Shown here piece after piece: positions 53,145 to 62,669 of a stretch of 64,000 bases of DNA. The DNA lies in contig DBFCCI010000001.1 in NCBI GenBank assembly GCA_048380335.1, forward strand, positions 38,572 through 102,571, read 5' to 3'. The position numbers were made by a program, and so were the translations under genes. Numbering within the stretch: position 1 is the first letter of the stretch; the number at the start of each line of letters is the position of its first letter. Origin of the DNA: Lachnospira sp900551945 (GTDB taxonomy: Bacteria; Bacillota; Clostridia; Lachnospirales; Lachnospiraceae). A model generated the notes under the pieces. It made no database searches. It was not told the DNA's origin and saw only the letters and a list, made by a program, of their open reading frames with translations.

Positions 53145-54332
53145 TCATTCTTTAATAACTTTATCAATAAAGTCATTATATTTTTTTGCAATAACTTTAT
53201 AATCATATTGCTCTGCTGTACTCCTAGCAGCCATAACTAACTTATTATAAATTCTTTCATTATTTAATACAATGTTTATTTTATTAGCAATTCCCTTTAT
53301 ATCTTTTTCTTCTACAAGACAACCATTAATGCTGTCTTTAACCAAATCTACAATACCTCCCGAACGACTTGCAATAACAGGTAGTCCAGAAGCAAAAGCT
53401 TCAAGCATTACAAGTCCAAAACCTTCTTTATCACCGTCTTTTGCTGTTATACTTGGCATTACAAATATATCCGATGACGCATAAATACTTCTTAACTGCT
53501 CATGTGTCTTAGCACCTATAAACTTTATACATTCGCATTGTTTTTCTTTACACATTTTCTCTGCCTGTTGTGTCAATTCTTCTTTAAGCGGCCCATCACC
53601 TGCAATTACAAGCATTGCATCGTTAATATATTTCATTGCTTCTATAAGATATGTAACTCCCTTTTTTTCAGCAAGTCTTCCAACAAAGAGTATAACTTTC
53701 TTATCACCTTGACCGAATAAATTTTCTTTATAATGCTCTTTTCCAAAAAATGACGTATCACACCCCATTGATATAACAGCTCTATTTTTATTTACATAAA
53801 TATCTTCTAATACAGACATCAGTGGTTCTGATACGGCTGTAACTCCCACAGCTTTTTTAAGACATCTTCTTTTTAAACGCCTAAATATTCCATTATTAAG
53901 TGATGTAACATCTCCACCATGCCCCGTAACTATATATGGAGTACTTACAAAGGATTGCGCAATTCCTTGTGGTATTAACCAATTAGAATGTACAATATCA
54001 TATTCTTTTCGCATTTTAAATAAATTATAGTACAACGAAATAAAAAGCCACGGTACTAAAAGTACCCTGGCTTTCTTCTCCTTTATTCGTGGTACAATAG
54101 CTCCAGGATAACAAAGTGTTTCTAATGAATGTATCGGAAAATAATGATACCTTATTACATCAACACCTTCTAATATCTCTCTATCAGCTGCTTCAGGTGA
54201 AGCTGGCACTAATACTGTAACTGTGGCATACTCTTTCATTGCTTTTGCCAAATCAAGTATAAATCTTGGTTCAGTATCACCTTCATAACGGGGAAATGTA
54301 GAACCTGTAATAAGTAATCTTTTCTTTTTCAC
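53145..54332 (-). CDS. GT4-family glycosyltransferase
   Basis: GT-B fold sugar-nucleotide-dependent transferase of about 395 residues. The N-lobe has TGSTFPRYEGDTEPRFILDLA; the C-lobe has VILFVGRLAEKKGVTYLIEAMKYI and the donor-site EAFASGLPVIASRSGGIVDLVKD with the GT4 Glu pair. The GTG start at 54332 has GGAG six bases upstream and is preferred; an ATG at 54344 would contain that site. It lies between the GT2 gene at 54432 and the sigma-like gene. Donor unknown. Confidence 0.88.
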   Translation of the reverse strand: MKKKRLLITGSTFPRYEGDTEPRFILDLAKAMKEYATVTVLVPASPEAADREILEGVDVIRYHYFPIHSLETLCYPGAIVPRIKEKKARVLLVPWLFISLYYNLFKMRKEYDIVHSNWLIPQGIAQSFVSTPYIVTGHGGDVTSLNNGIFRRLKRRCLKKAVGVTAVSEPLMSVLEDIYVNKNRAVISMGCDTSFFGKEHYKENLFGQGDKKVILFVGRLAEKKGVTYLIEAMKYINDAMLVIAGDGPLKEELTQQAEKMCKEKQCECIKFIGAKTHEQLRSIYASSDIFVMPSITAKDGDKEGFGLVMLEAFASGLPVIASRSGGIVDLVKDSINGCLVEEKDIKGIANKINIVLNNERIYNKLVMAARSTAEQYDYKVIAKKYNDFIDKVIKE

Positions 54333-54431
54333 ATTAATCTCCATTTCTAATCACTTTTTTAGCTACCTTATATAAAAATTGTAGCTTTGTACCATATTAA
54401 TAAGTCCTTTAACAATAGTGTTAAAATAATA

Positions 54432-55508
54432 TCAATTTTCTTTATTGGAATTATTTGTATTATTAATAATCTCAATATCTCCATTTAAATCAAGCTTTTT
54501 GCCAAGTTGTTCTGACATTTTTGAAATCATTACGACTTCATCATAATTGGCTTCATCTCTGCCGCTTTCCTTGTCGTAGTCCATTTTTCTCACATGATAC
54601 TGTATATCCTGTAAAATCTTTCTATTAGCAGAGATAACATCTCCTAAAAGTCCAACCATCAAAGTCTGTACACCTGCTATAAGCATTGTACTAGCAAATA
54701 TAAGCGATTGCGTATGACCAGCTCCATTTCCCATGCACATAAATATAAAATACCTTATAAAAAATACACTACCTATAACAGATAAAATCATACCTATTAT
54801 AAAGAAAAAGAATAATGGTCTATACATAAGATATGCCCTTATAATTGTAAGCATTGACTTCTTAATATAGCCCCACATACTATGAAACAATCTTGACTTT
54901 CTAAGCTCAGGATTAGTCTTTATAGGCACTGACATAACTGCCATCTTTTCTCTACCAGCCTGAACTATTGTTTCAAGAGTATATGTGTAATCATTTATAA
55001 CATTTATTCTTAAAGCGGCATCCCTTGAATAGGCTCTAAAACCACTTGGTGCGTCAGGGATATTAGTCTTACTTGCTTTTCTTACTACCCAACTTCCAAA
55101 ATGTTGAAGCTTCTTTTTCAATGGCGAAAAATGTTCTGTATCATCTATTGGTCTTTCACCTATAACCATATGTGCCTTTTTTTCAAGAATTGGTCTTACA
55201 AGAGTTTCTATATCATCTCCACAGTATTGATTATCTGCATCTGTATTAACAATAATATCTGCACCATTTTTAAGACAAGCATCAATTCCTGCCATAAATC
55301 CTTTGGCTAATCCCTTATTACGTCTAAAACGTACAACATAATGGACTCCCCAATTTTTAGCAACTTCTGCTGTGTTGTCATTACTTCCATCATCTATGAC
55401 AAGATATTCTATCTCATCTATTCCATCTATGTGCTTTGGCAGGTCATTAAGTGTAACTTCTAAAGTCTCTGCTTCATTATAGCACGGTATCTGTATAATT
55501 AACTTCAT
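54432..55508 (-). CDS. GT2 glycosyltransferase, polyprenyl-phosphate type, with C-terminal extension
   Basis: A 358-residue enzyme. IIQIPCYNEAETLEVTL, VIDDGSNDNT, NTDADNQYCGDDIE (DxD), PSGFRAYSRDAALR and ETIVQAGREK place it with dolichol/undecaprenyl-phosphate sugar synthases. Two membrane helices follow near 230-252 and 265-290, then a charged cytoplasmic tail of about 60 residues ending in an Asn-rich stretch. It may be a second GtrB-like gene for another lipid-linked sugar. AAAGGAG lies 12 bases before the ATG. Confidence 0.87.
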   Translation of the reverse strand: MKLIIQIPCYNEAETLEVTLNDLPKHIDGIDEIEYLVIDDGSNDNTAEVAKNWGVHYVVRFRRNKGLAKGFMAGIDACLKNGADIIVNTDADNQYCGDDIETLVRPILEKKAHMVIGERPIDDTEHFSPLKKKLQHFGSWVVRKASKTNIPDAPSGFRAYSRDAALRINVINDYTYTLETIVQAGREKMAVMSVPIKTNPELRKSRLFHSMWGYIKKSMLTIIRAYLMYRPLFFFFIIGMILSVIGSVFFIRYFIFMCMGNGAGHTQSLIFASTMLIAGVQTLMVGLLGDVISANRKILQDIQYHVRKMDYDKESGRDEANYDEVVMISKMSEQLGKKLDLNGDIEIINNTNNSNKEN

Positions 55509-55667
55509 TTGAGTTTTAAACTCCTTTATAATAATCTAAACCAATACAAATAATTAATAAATTCCATACTCGTTCAATGTACTAGTAGATAATACACCAA
55601 TTTTATACTGGTTTCAAGCTCAAATCAAGCTGATATTATAATCCATCTTGACTCTGACTTTATAGTA

Positions 55668-56456
55668 TTAAAATCTTAATATAACCATTCCCACAATAAA
55701 TATAATTGCTGCCAGTGTTATATCAATTAAAGTGCGTTGTTTCTTGCTTAAGCGTGGAAACAACATATCTATAACTCCAACTTCATCTTCTTCATCTTCT
55801 TGATTAGAATGTTTATCTCTACCCTTTATATGCCTATGTTTCTTTTGTTTTTCATCGTCTTGTTCAATATTATATTGATAATTCCCCATTTGCATAAGAA
55901 TACTTTTTAACAACCCTACATTGTCAGATACAACTCTTTTGTCTTCGTCTATCATTTCTGCAATATGTGATATACTACACCCTTCATATCCATACAACTC
56001 CATAAGTATAATCAACCCTTTAGGTAAATTTTTAAACTCCTCTGATGTATTTTCATATGCTTTTACACTTTCAAAAACAACATTATATGACAATAAAATA
56101 TTATAAAGTTCTCTATCATCTTCTGCTACCCTAGTTGCTTTGTACTCTGTTAAGCCCTCTTTTAAAAGGTTCTCTTCGCTATTTTTATTAAGTGTGAAAT
56201 ATATACTTGAAGCAGTATACATATGTATATCACTTCTTACATCTACAACAGTCCTACCCTCAAGTTTTGAAATATATTTTTTTATAATAAAACTAGTTAT
56301 ATTCTTACTTTTTTCATGGTCTTCATATATTGGTCTTACAAATGTATATACTTCATCAAATAAAATAGAAGCAATTTCCTTTTCTTCTCCTTTATTACCA
56401 TTACAAGCTCTATCAATCATGTGCTGTAAATGTATTATTGTACCTTGACTGTGCAT
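55668..56456 (-). CDS. Short paralog of the membrane-anchored sigma-like protein
   Basis: A 262-residue protein homologous to the N-terminal 190 residues of the 51084-53033 product: the opening NGNKGEEKEIASILFDEVYTFVRPIYED corresponds to GKGGNYEEICELLFDEMNNLVRPVCES. The sigma region 4-like part is at 143-188 (NLPKGLIILMELYGYEGCSISHIAEMIDED..GLLKSIL). A charged His/Lys/Glu linker follows, and one C-terminal membrane helix (LIDITLAAIIFIVGMVILRF, 243-262) ends the protein with no exported tail. It lies between two GT2 genes. AAAGGAA precedes the ATG. Function unknown. Confidence 0.78.
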   Translation of the reverse strand: MHSQGTIIHLQHMIDRACNGNKGEEKEIASILFDEVYTFVRPIYEDHEKSKNITSFIIKKYISKLEGRTVVDVRSDIHMYTASSIYFTLNKNSEENLLKEGLTEYKATRVAEDDRELYNILLSYNVVFESVKAYENTSEEFKNLPKGLIILMELYGYEGCSISHIAEMIDEDKRVVSDNVGLLKSILMQMGNYQYNIEQDDEKQKKHRHIKGRDKHSNQEDEEDEVGVIDMLFPRLSKKQRTLIDITLAAIIFIVGMVILRF

Positions 56457-56529
56457 AAAATTTCCTTTCTTAACCTCTTAATCTTAAAATATTGTATAAA
56501 AATTTGAAAATGCTTTAATAATATTAACA

Positions 56530-57414
56530 TTATTCATTACATTTTTTAATAGATTTTATAGCCTTATTATATGTATCAAGCTCAAAACTCCAATCTTCTC
56601 CATGAAGTTTTACTAAACTAAACAACTTATTTCTAAGCCATATATTAACCCACATATACACTCTATTATATACTTTATCAACAATATTTCCATGCGTATC
56701 AACCATTTGTATACGATTTCTTATGCCGTAATAATCTTTCCAAGTATAATGTCTAGGCCACGTTTCTTGTGCTTGAGCAGTCTTGTGATTAAGTATTGCA
56801 GAAGTTACAACAGCTATCTTTGTATACTTTCGTATTCTTACACAATACTCTGTATCATCATACCATATAAAATAGTCTTTTTGTGGATACCCTATCTTAC
56901 CAACTATACTATCCTTTATCATAATTCCGCAAAATGACGCTGTATCACAAGTAAACACTTTCTTTTTATATTCTTCTTGTGGTATCTTTTTAAATCTAAA
57001 TCCTGGGTATGCCATTTTTTGTCTATGGTCTGTTACTATATTCCCGTCTGTTACTACTGTCCCTGCTACACAACCTATATTATCATATTTTTTAATAAAT
57101 CGTGATAATTTTAACACATAATCTTTACTAAGCATTGCATCATCATCAATAATTAAATGCCAATCATCACCTAATCTATGAGCCAGCTTGATACCATAAT
57201 AAAACCCACCTGCTCCACCACAATTTTCTTTCAAATGCTTTACAACAATTAAAGAGTTCTTAATACTGTCAAGATACTCTTTTGTTCCATCTGTTGAGTT
57301 ATTATTGACAATAATTATATGCGACGGCTTAACTTGCTGTGATAATGCACATGTAACGGCTTCCTTTAACAGTTCACAACGATTATACGTTACAATTACT
57401 ATTGAATATTTCAT
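56530..57414 (-). CDS. GT2 glycosyltransferase, GlfT/rhamnosyltransferase type
   Basis: A 294-residue enzyme with SIVIVTYNRCELLKEAVT, ENCGGAGGFYYGI (the NxGGAGGF motif of GlfT- and WbbL-type enzymes), LIIDDDAML (DDD metal site) and YFIWYDDTEYCVR with the catalytic acidic pair. No membrane helix. It likely adds a galactofuranose- or rhamnose-like sugar; the donor is not settled by sequence. The start at 57414 follows AAAGG; 16 upstream in-frame codons are excluded as they lack a ribosome site. Confidence 0.88.
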   Translation of the reverse strand: MKYSIVIVTYNRCELLKEAVTCALSQQVKPSHIIIVNNNSTDGTKEYLDSIKNSLIVVKHLKENCGGAGGFYYGIKLAHRLGDDWHLIIDDDAMLSKDYVLKLSRFIKKYDNIGCVAGTVVTDGNIVTDHRQKMAYPGFRFKKIPQEEYKKKVFTCDTASFCGIMIKDSIVGKIGYPQKDYFIWYDDTEYCVRIRKYTKIAVVTSAILNHKTAQAQETWPRHYTWKDYYGIRNRIQMVDTHGNIVDKVYNRVYMWVNIWLRNKLFSLVKLHGEDWSFELDTYNKAIKSIKKCNE

Positions 57415-57516
57415 AAATAAAAACCTTTCATATATTTTTACATAATACAAATAAGCTTGCAAATGACTAGTATATTGGTCTAATGCAAGCTTACTTATTT
57501 TAAATATATTTAATCT

Positions 57517-58533
57517 TTATTTTGCATATCCATTTGGATTATTCTTCTGCCAATTCCATGTATCTCGGCACATATCTTCAAGAGTTCTAGTTGTCTTCCA
57601 ACCAAGTACATCTTGTGCCTTTTGTGCATTAGCCCAAAATTGTGGAAGGTCACCTGCTCTTCGTGGGCCAAACTCATACTTAATCTTAATATCATTAGCC
57701 TTTTCAAAAGCATTTACAATATCAAGTACACTGTAAGGTGTTCCTGTTCCAAGATTAAATACAGTAGTTCCCTTATGCTCACCTGCGTACTCAACTGCCT
57801 TAAGATGACCATTAGCAAGGTCACATACATGAATATAATCACGACGACAAGTTCCATCTGGAGTTTCATAATCATTGCCAAATATAGTAAGATGGTCACG
57901 TCTTCCTACTGCCACCTGTGCAATGTATGGCATAAGATTGTTAGGGATACCCTGTGGGTCTTCTCCAATTCTACCTGAAGCATGTGCTCCAATTGGATTG
58001 AAATAACGAAGAAGAACTACTGAAAGTTCCTTATCTGCTACAGCAGCATCTTCAAGAATTTGCTCCATCATTGACTTTGTCCAACCGTAAGGATTAGAAC
58101 AGCTTCCCTTTTTCATTGTTTCAACATAAGGAATATCATTTTCTTCTCCATAAACAGTTGCAGAAGATGAAAATACAAACTGATGAACACCAGCTTCTCT
58201 CATACATTCAAGCAATGTAAGAGTAGTATCAATATTATTGCGGTAGTATTCTATTGGCTTTTGAACTGACTCACCAACAGCTTTAAGTCCTGCAAAATGT
58301 ATTACACAGTCGATATCATTTTCTGAAAATACTTTCTTCATTTTTTCACTGTCTTTAACATCTGCATCATAAGAAACTACACTCTTACCTGAAAGCTCTT
58401 CAATTCTTTTAACAGCTTCTGGTGAACTATTGCAATAATTGTCTACAATAACTACATCATGTCCTGCTTCAAGTAACTCTACTGCTGTGTGAGAACCAAT
58501 ATATCCCGCACCACCTGCTAATAAAATGTTCAT
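57517..58533 (-). CDS. galE: UDP-glucose 4-epimerase
   Basis: Interconverts UDP-glucose and UDP-galactose. The 338-residue enzyme has GGAGYIGSHTAVELLEAGH, VIHFAGLKAVGESVQKPIEYYRNN, SSSATVYGE, the YGWTK catalytic YxxxK, and the C-terminal DVLGWKTTRTLEDMCRD. Its place inside the polysaccharide locus suggests supply of UDP-Gal (and UDP-GalNAc if bifunctional) rather than only Leloir metabolism. The ATG follows GGAG. Confidence 0.95.
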   Translation of the reverse strand: MNILLAGGAGYIGSHTAVELLEAGHDVVIVDNYCNSSPEAVKRIEELSGKSVVSYDADVKDSEKMKKVFSENDIDCVIHFAGLKAVGESVQKPIEYYRNNIDTTLTLLECMREAGVHQFVFSSSATVYGEENDIPYVETMKKGSCSNPYGWTKSMMEQILEDAAVADKELSVVLLRYFNPIGAHASGRIGEDPQGIPNNLMPYIAQVAVGRRDHLTIFGNDYETPDGTCRRDYIHVCDLANGHLKAVEYAGEHKGTTVFNLGTGTPYSVLDIVNAFEKANDIKIKYEFGPRRAGDLPQFWANAQKAQDVLGWKTTRTLEDMCRDTWNWQKNNPNGYAK

Positions 58534-58632
58534 AAATAATCTCCATTCTGGGTAATTTTGTAAAAATATTAAAACCCTTAATTAATCTATTCAAATCACT
58601 ATGCTAACGCATAAATTTTTATAGCAACTTTA

Positions 58633-60039
58633 TCAACCGCCTTGAAATACTGAAATAAATGTTCTTAATATAATCTTAATATCTAGCATAAGACTCCAAT
58701 TGTCAATATAATCAAGGTCCATACTTACAATATCTTCAAAATCTGTAACTGTCTTTCTACCATAAGCCTGCCACATACCAGTTATTCCCGGCTTCATTGA
58801 CAATCTTCTCTTATGATGACCTTCATATTGCTTAAATTCATTAACTGTTGGTGGTCTTGTTCCAACAAGACTCATATCACCCTTTAGCACATTAATAAAC
58901 TGTGGAAGTTCGTCTATACTTGTCTTTCTTATAAACTTACCAACCTTAGTAATTCGTGGGTCATCCTTCATTTTAAACATAAGACCACTCATTTCATTTT
59001 GCGCCATAAGCTCTTTTTTACGTTCCTCAGCATCCATATACATCGAGCGGAACTTATAAATATAAAAATATCTACCATTCTTTCCTACTCGCTTCTGCTT
59101 AAAAAATATCGGGCCTGGCGACTCAATCATAATCGCTGGTGCAACAAATATCATTGCAACAAGCATTAAGGCTATTCCAACAATTGCACTTACAATATCA
59201 ATAATGCGCTTAATTGCTAACTTTCTATAGTCATAGAACCTATTAGCAAATGTTACTACAGGCGTTCTTCCCATCTTTTCAAGCTTCATATCATAATCCT
59301 TAAAGGAATTAAGAGTTTCAAGCTTGATATGTACAACAATTCCCATATCTTCAAGCTGCATTACAATATTTGAAAGCTCCCCTGCTTTTTCTTGCTTTAC
59401 ACTTATATATACTTCGTCAACAATCTCATTCTTCATGTACATCATCATATCATGTACATTAGCAACAACAGGAACACCATTAACTTCCTGCCCCTTCATA
59501 TCCTTATCTACAATTGCAATACCATACAATCGGCTTTCCCAATTATCGTCACCAGAATACTTGTCTACAATCTTATCCGCTCTATCACTCGTTGTAATAA
59601 CAAGTAAGCGCTTTGAACTTTTATAACTCTTGGTAAGATAAACCTTAACCCATTGACGAACCCCCAACATTACAAATATGTTGACAACTACTGTTAATAC
59701 ATATAATCCTCTTGGGAAATCTGGTGTACTTCTATCAAGCATCTGATATACAGCAATAATCCCTGCTATAACTATATTAACTTTAAAAACTGTTACTAAT
59801 TCTTGATAGGCATTTCTACTAGTGAAATTTTCATCAGCCGCATATATTAGATATGAGCATACGAAAGCAGCTATTAACACTATAAGTTTTGAATTAATTT
59901 GCCCCAAACAAAAATCAATGTTATACCCTTTATAACAATAAAGCCATAAGAAGCCTGAAACATAATAGCTTAACAGCAATCCCATAAAATCGGTTATAAA
60001 TAATATAATATTTTGTACCTTTTGTTTACCTTGCGACAT
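58633..60039 (-). CDS. Polyprenyl-phosphate sugar-1-phosphate transferase (WbaP/WcaJ type)
   Basis: Initiating enzyme that moves a sugar-1-phosphate from UDP-sugar to undecaprenyl phosphate. The 468-residue protein has five membrane helices, a soluble CoA-binding-like domain (about 140-250) and the catalytic bacterial sugar-transferase domain: KRIIDIVSAIVGIALMLVAMIFVAPAIMIESPGPIFFKQKRVGKNGRYFYIYKFRSM, DELPQFINVLKGDMSLVGTRPP and KPGITGMWQAYGRK. It ends VFQGG. The substrate sugar is probably galactose or glucose. AAGGGG precedes the ATG. Confidence 0.94.
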   Translation of the reverse strand: MSQGKQKVQNIILFITDFMGLLLSYYVSGFLWLYCYKGYNIDFCLGQINSKLIVLIAAFVCSYLIYAADENFTSRNAYQELVTVFKVNIVIAGIIAVYQMLDRSTPDFPRGLYVLTVVVNIFVMLGVRQWVKVYLTKSYKSSKRLLVITTSDRADKIVDKYSGDDNWESRLYGIAIVDKDMKGQEVNGVPVVANVHDMMMYMKNEIVDEVYISVKQEKAGELSNIVMQLEDMGIVVHIKLETLNSFKDYDMKLEKMGRTPVVTFANRFYDYRKLAIKRIIDIVSAIVGIALMLVAMIFVAPAIMIESPGPIFFKQKRVGKNGRYFYIYKFRSMYMDAEERKKELMAQNEMSGLMFKMKDDPRITKVGKFIRKTSIDELPQFINVLKGDMSLVGTRPPTVNEFKQYEGHHKRRLSMKPGITGMWQAYGRKTVTDFEDIVSMDLDYIDNWSLMLDIKIILRTFISVFQGG

Positions 60040-60120
60040 TTTATCCCCTTAATATCATTTAATGATGTTTATTATAACATTATTTTATTGTCGTTGTAAA
60101 GTTTTGTATACTAATATGTA

Positions 60121-61080
60121 CTAGCTTTTCACCTTTACAATACTAGGGAATATGTATTTTAATACTGTAATTATTTTTGTTTTACTACTAAATGTATCAC
60201 CTTTTATTAAATATGGCATATACTTATGTGCTTCTTTTTTTATATCTTTGCGCACATCTTCCCTTTTATTTAATACTTTAAGTCTTGCATAAACATTTAT
60301 ACACGTTCTACAATAAGATGCTTTTATCGTATCTTTACATGTTATATATGAATATTTGTCATTGTACAAAAATTGCTTCATAACCCATAAATACTCAAAC
60401 CATTTCTCATTATATCCTGACCAAAAATTTCCTAATGCACTATCTTTTCTTAAATAATAACTATATTTAGGCTCATTAATATACACAATACTATTAGCAA
60501 ACTTCATATATTGAGCATTAAATAGCAAATCTTCTGCTATGCGTGTTGAAGCATCAAATTTTAGATTGTTTTTCTTTATAATATCAAGAACAAACATTTT
60601 ACACCATACACTACCAAAAACTCCATGCTGGCAAAATAAGAAATTAAATGCCTGCTCTCTTGTAATATTTCCAGTTTTATAAAATTCAATACAATCTCTT
60701 ACATTTTGATTATCTATAACACGATATCTATTTAATAAAAAATCTGCTTTTTTACGTTCCATAAGTTGTACATATTTATCAACTAAATCTTTATCTATAC
60801 AATCGTCAGAATCAATAAATATTACATATTTCCCATTCGCATTATTAATACCTGTATTTCTTGCCTCTGATACGCCTTGATTTTTCTTATGAATTACACA
60901 TACTCTTTCGTCTTTTTTGCTATACTTATCACAAATATCCGGTGATTTATCTGTTGAACCATCATCAACAAGAATTATCTTTATATCTTTAAATGTCTGT
61001 TCTAATACTGAATTAATACACTTTTCCAAATATTTTTCTACATTGTATACAGGTATAATTATAGAAACCACTTCTCTCAT
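60121..61080 (-). CDS. GT2 glycosyltransferase (GT-A, EpsJ-like)
   Basis: A 319-residue enzyme: VSIIIPVYNVEKYLEKCINSVLEQTFKDIKIILVDDGSTDKS, EARNTGINNANGKYVIFIDSDDCID with the DSDD metal site, and a C-terminal helical part rich in Tyr/Lys. It lacks membrane helices. The start at 61080 (MREVVS) has GGTGGAT upstream, and the GTG three codons earlier is a weaker alternative. Located between the flippase and the initiating transferase. Confidence 0.9.
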   Translation of the reverse strand: MREVVSIIIPVYNVEKYLEKCINSVLEQTFKDIKIILVDDGSTDKSPDICDKYSKKDERVCVIHKKNQGVSEARNTGINNANGKYVIFIDSDDCIDKDLVDKYVQLMERKKADFLLNRYRVIDNQNVRDCIEFYKTGNITREQAFNFLFCQHGVFGSVWCKMFVLDIIKKNNLKFDASTRIAEDLLFNAQYMKFANSIVYINEPKYSYYLRKDSALGNFWSGYNEKWFEYLWVMKQFLYNDKYSYITCKDTIKASYCRTCINVYARLKVLNKREDVRKDIKKEAHKYMPYLIKGDTFSSKTKIITVLKYIFPSIVKVKS

Positions 61081-61113
61081 TATATCCACCGTTCCTTATT
61101 AATAACTAATATT

Positions 61114-62634
61114 TTATCTTTTTAACATTCCAATTATAAGTTTTTTTACTTCTTTAAACTCATTTAACTTAAATAAGAAAACAAAGAACAATATATTAGG
61201 TACAATAATACATATCACAAGTTTTATTATAAATTCTAATATACCGCCAATTGCTACAAAGCTACATATATAATAAGTTACTACACTTACAACAATTGTT
61301 ACTATTGTATAATACACTATTCTTATAACATACTTAAAAGCATTTCTTTTAAATAACACCGTAAAAAGATTATAAAAAAGCCATGGCATTCCAATTAATA
61401 TAATACTTATTACTGTTGATAAAAGAACACCATAAAGTCCCCAAAATTGAACCATAATTATGTTAAGTGCAAGATTAGTCAAAGCTGTAACAAGTGGTCT
61501 GAATTTATCTTCATGCCACATACCTGCTGCATCTTTATATGTTAATAGAAGCTGTTGTATTTCATATACAAAAAAGTATACACAAAAGCAAATAACTTCA
61601 CTCATTCCCAGCATTAACTCACTATTTCCATTCATCCAAATATTCATAAAGGGCTGCATAAGACAAAGTATACACACTGTACAAAAGCCTGCAAGCCATG
61701 CAATTAAAAATGTAAACTTTTTAAAATCATTGTAGTTTTTTTCTGTTGTTTCAACAATTATACTATTTCCAATACCTGCTGTACACGAATTAAATACAAC
61801 TGCAATAATTGCTATTACTGATGATATTATAAAAAAGTAATTCTGATATATTGCAAGTATAGTAAGTCCTAAAAATGCTGATATTACAACTGTATCAGCA
61901 GAATTAACAATAACTGCACCAATTTTTGATGTAAAAAGGTCTTTTATTCTCAAATTAATCTGCTTAACTTCCTCTTTTGGCAATTCGCCTTTACACTCAT
62001 ACTCTGGATACATCTTAGAAACAACAAATGCTGTAGATATATTAGCGACAATCTGAAGAACAATAAGTATCAATACATAAATATAATAATTCTTTAAAAA
62101 TATAATAACAAGTATTTGCAACGCATATTTTATAGTGTCTGTTATCATAGTAACTTTACTAACAACATCTGTTCTTTGATATGCTTGAAGAATAGAGTTC
62201 TTATAAGCATACAACCAATATGTAAACACAGTTGCCAAAAGGTTCATAATATATAAAACATATATATTAATACCATCTGGTACGTCACTCTTAATAAGAT
62301 GTGGTACAAAAGGTATTAATATACTACCTGCTACAAGAACAACCATACCAATTATTCTATAATATTTTCTATACAGTCCCATAAGTGCGCATATCGTATC
62401 ACTGTCATGTTCTGCAATCGGCTTATACATACTGTATACCATTGCACTTCCCACACCAAGTTCTGCTAGATTAAGCACTTGAAGTACTGATGTAAACAAA
62501 CTGTTAAGTCCTAAATACTGCACTCCCATAAAATATATCATTATTGTTCTCATTAAAAATGGAACAACTATTTGATATAATTTAAGACATGTACCAAATA
62601 TTATATTCCTTGTTGCATTTTTCTTTCTATTCAC
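61114..62634 (-). CDS. Wzx-type lipid-linked oligosaccharide flippase
   Basis: A 506-residue protein with about fourteen membrane helices: FLMRTIMIYFMGVQYLGLNSLFTSVLQVLNLAELGVGSAMVYSMYKPIAEHD at the N-terminus is typical of the polysaccharide_synt family in Firmicutes. It flips undecaprenyl-linked repeat units. It starts at GTG 62634, with GGAGG seven bases upstream. No Wzy polymerase was recognised in the window; it may lie beyond 64000. Confidence 0.92.
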   Translation of the reverse strand: MNRKKNATRNIIFGTCLKLYQIVVPFLMRTIMIYFMGVQYLGLNSLFTSVLQVLNLAELGVGSAMVYSMYKPIAEHDSDTICALMGLYRKYYRIIGMVVLVAGSILIPFVPHLIKSDVPDGINIYVLYIMNLLATVFTYWLYAYKNSILQAYQRTDVVSKVTMITDTIKYALQILVIIFLKNYYIYVLILIVLQIVANISTAFVVSKMYPEYECKGELPKEEVKQINLRIKDLFTSKIGAVIVNSADTVVISAFLGLTILAIYQNYFFIISSVIAIIAVVFNSCTAGIGNSIIVETTEKNYNDFKKFTFLIAWLAGFCTVCILCLMQPFMNIWMNGNSELMLGMSEVICFCVYFFVYEIQQLLLTYKDAAGMWHEDKFRPLVTALTNLALNIIMVQFWGLYGVLLSTVISIILIGMPWLFYNLFTVLFKRNAFKYVIRIVYYTIVTIVVSVVTYYICSFVAIGGILEFIIKLVICIIVPNILFFVFLFKLNEFKEVKKLIIGMLKR

Positions 62635-62669
62635 CTATGTACCTCCATAATAATCCTTACTTAAAATAT

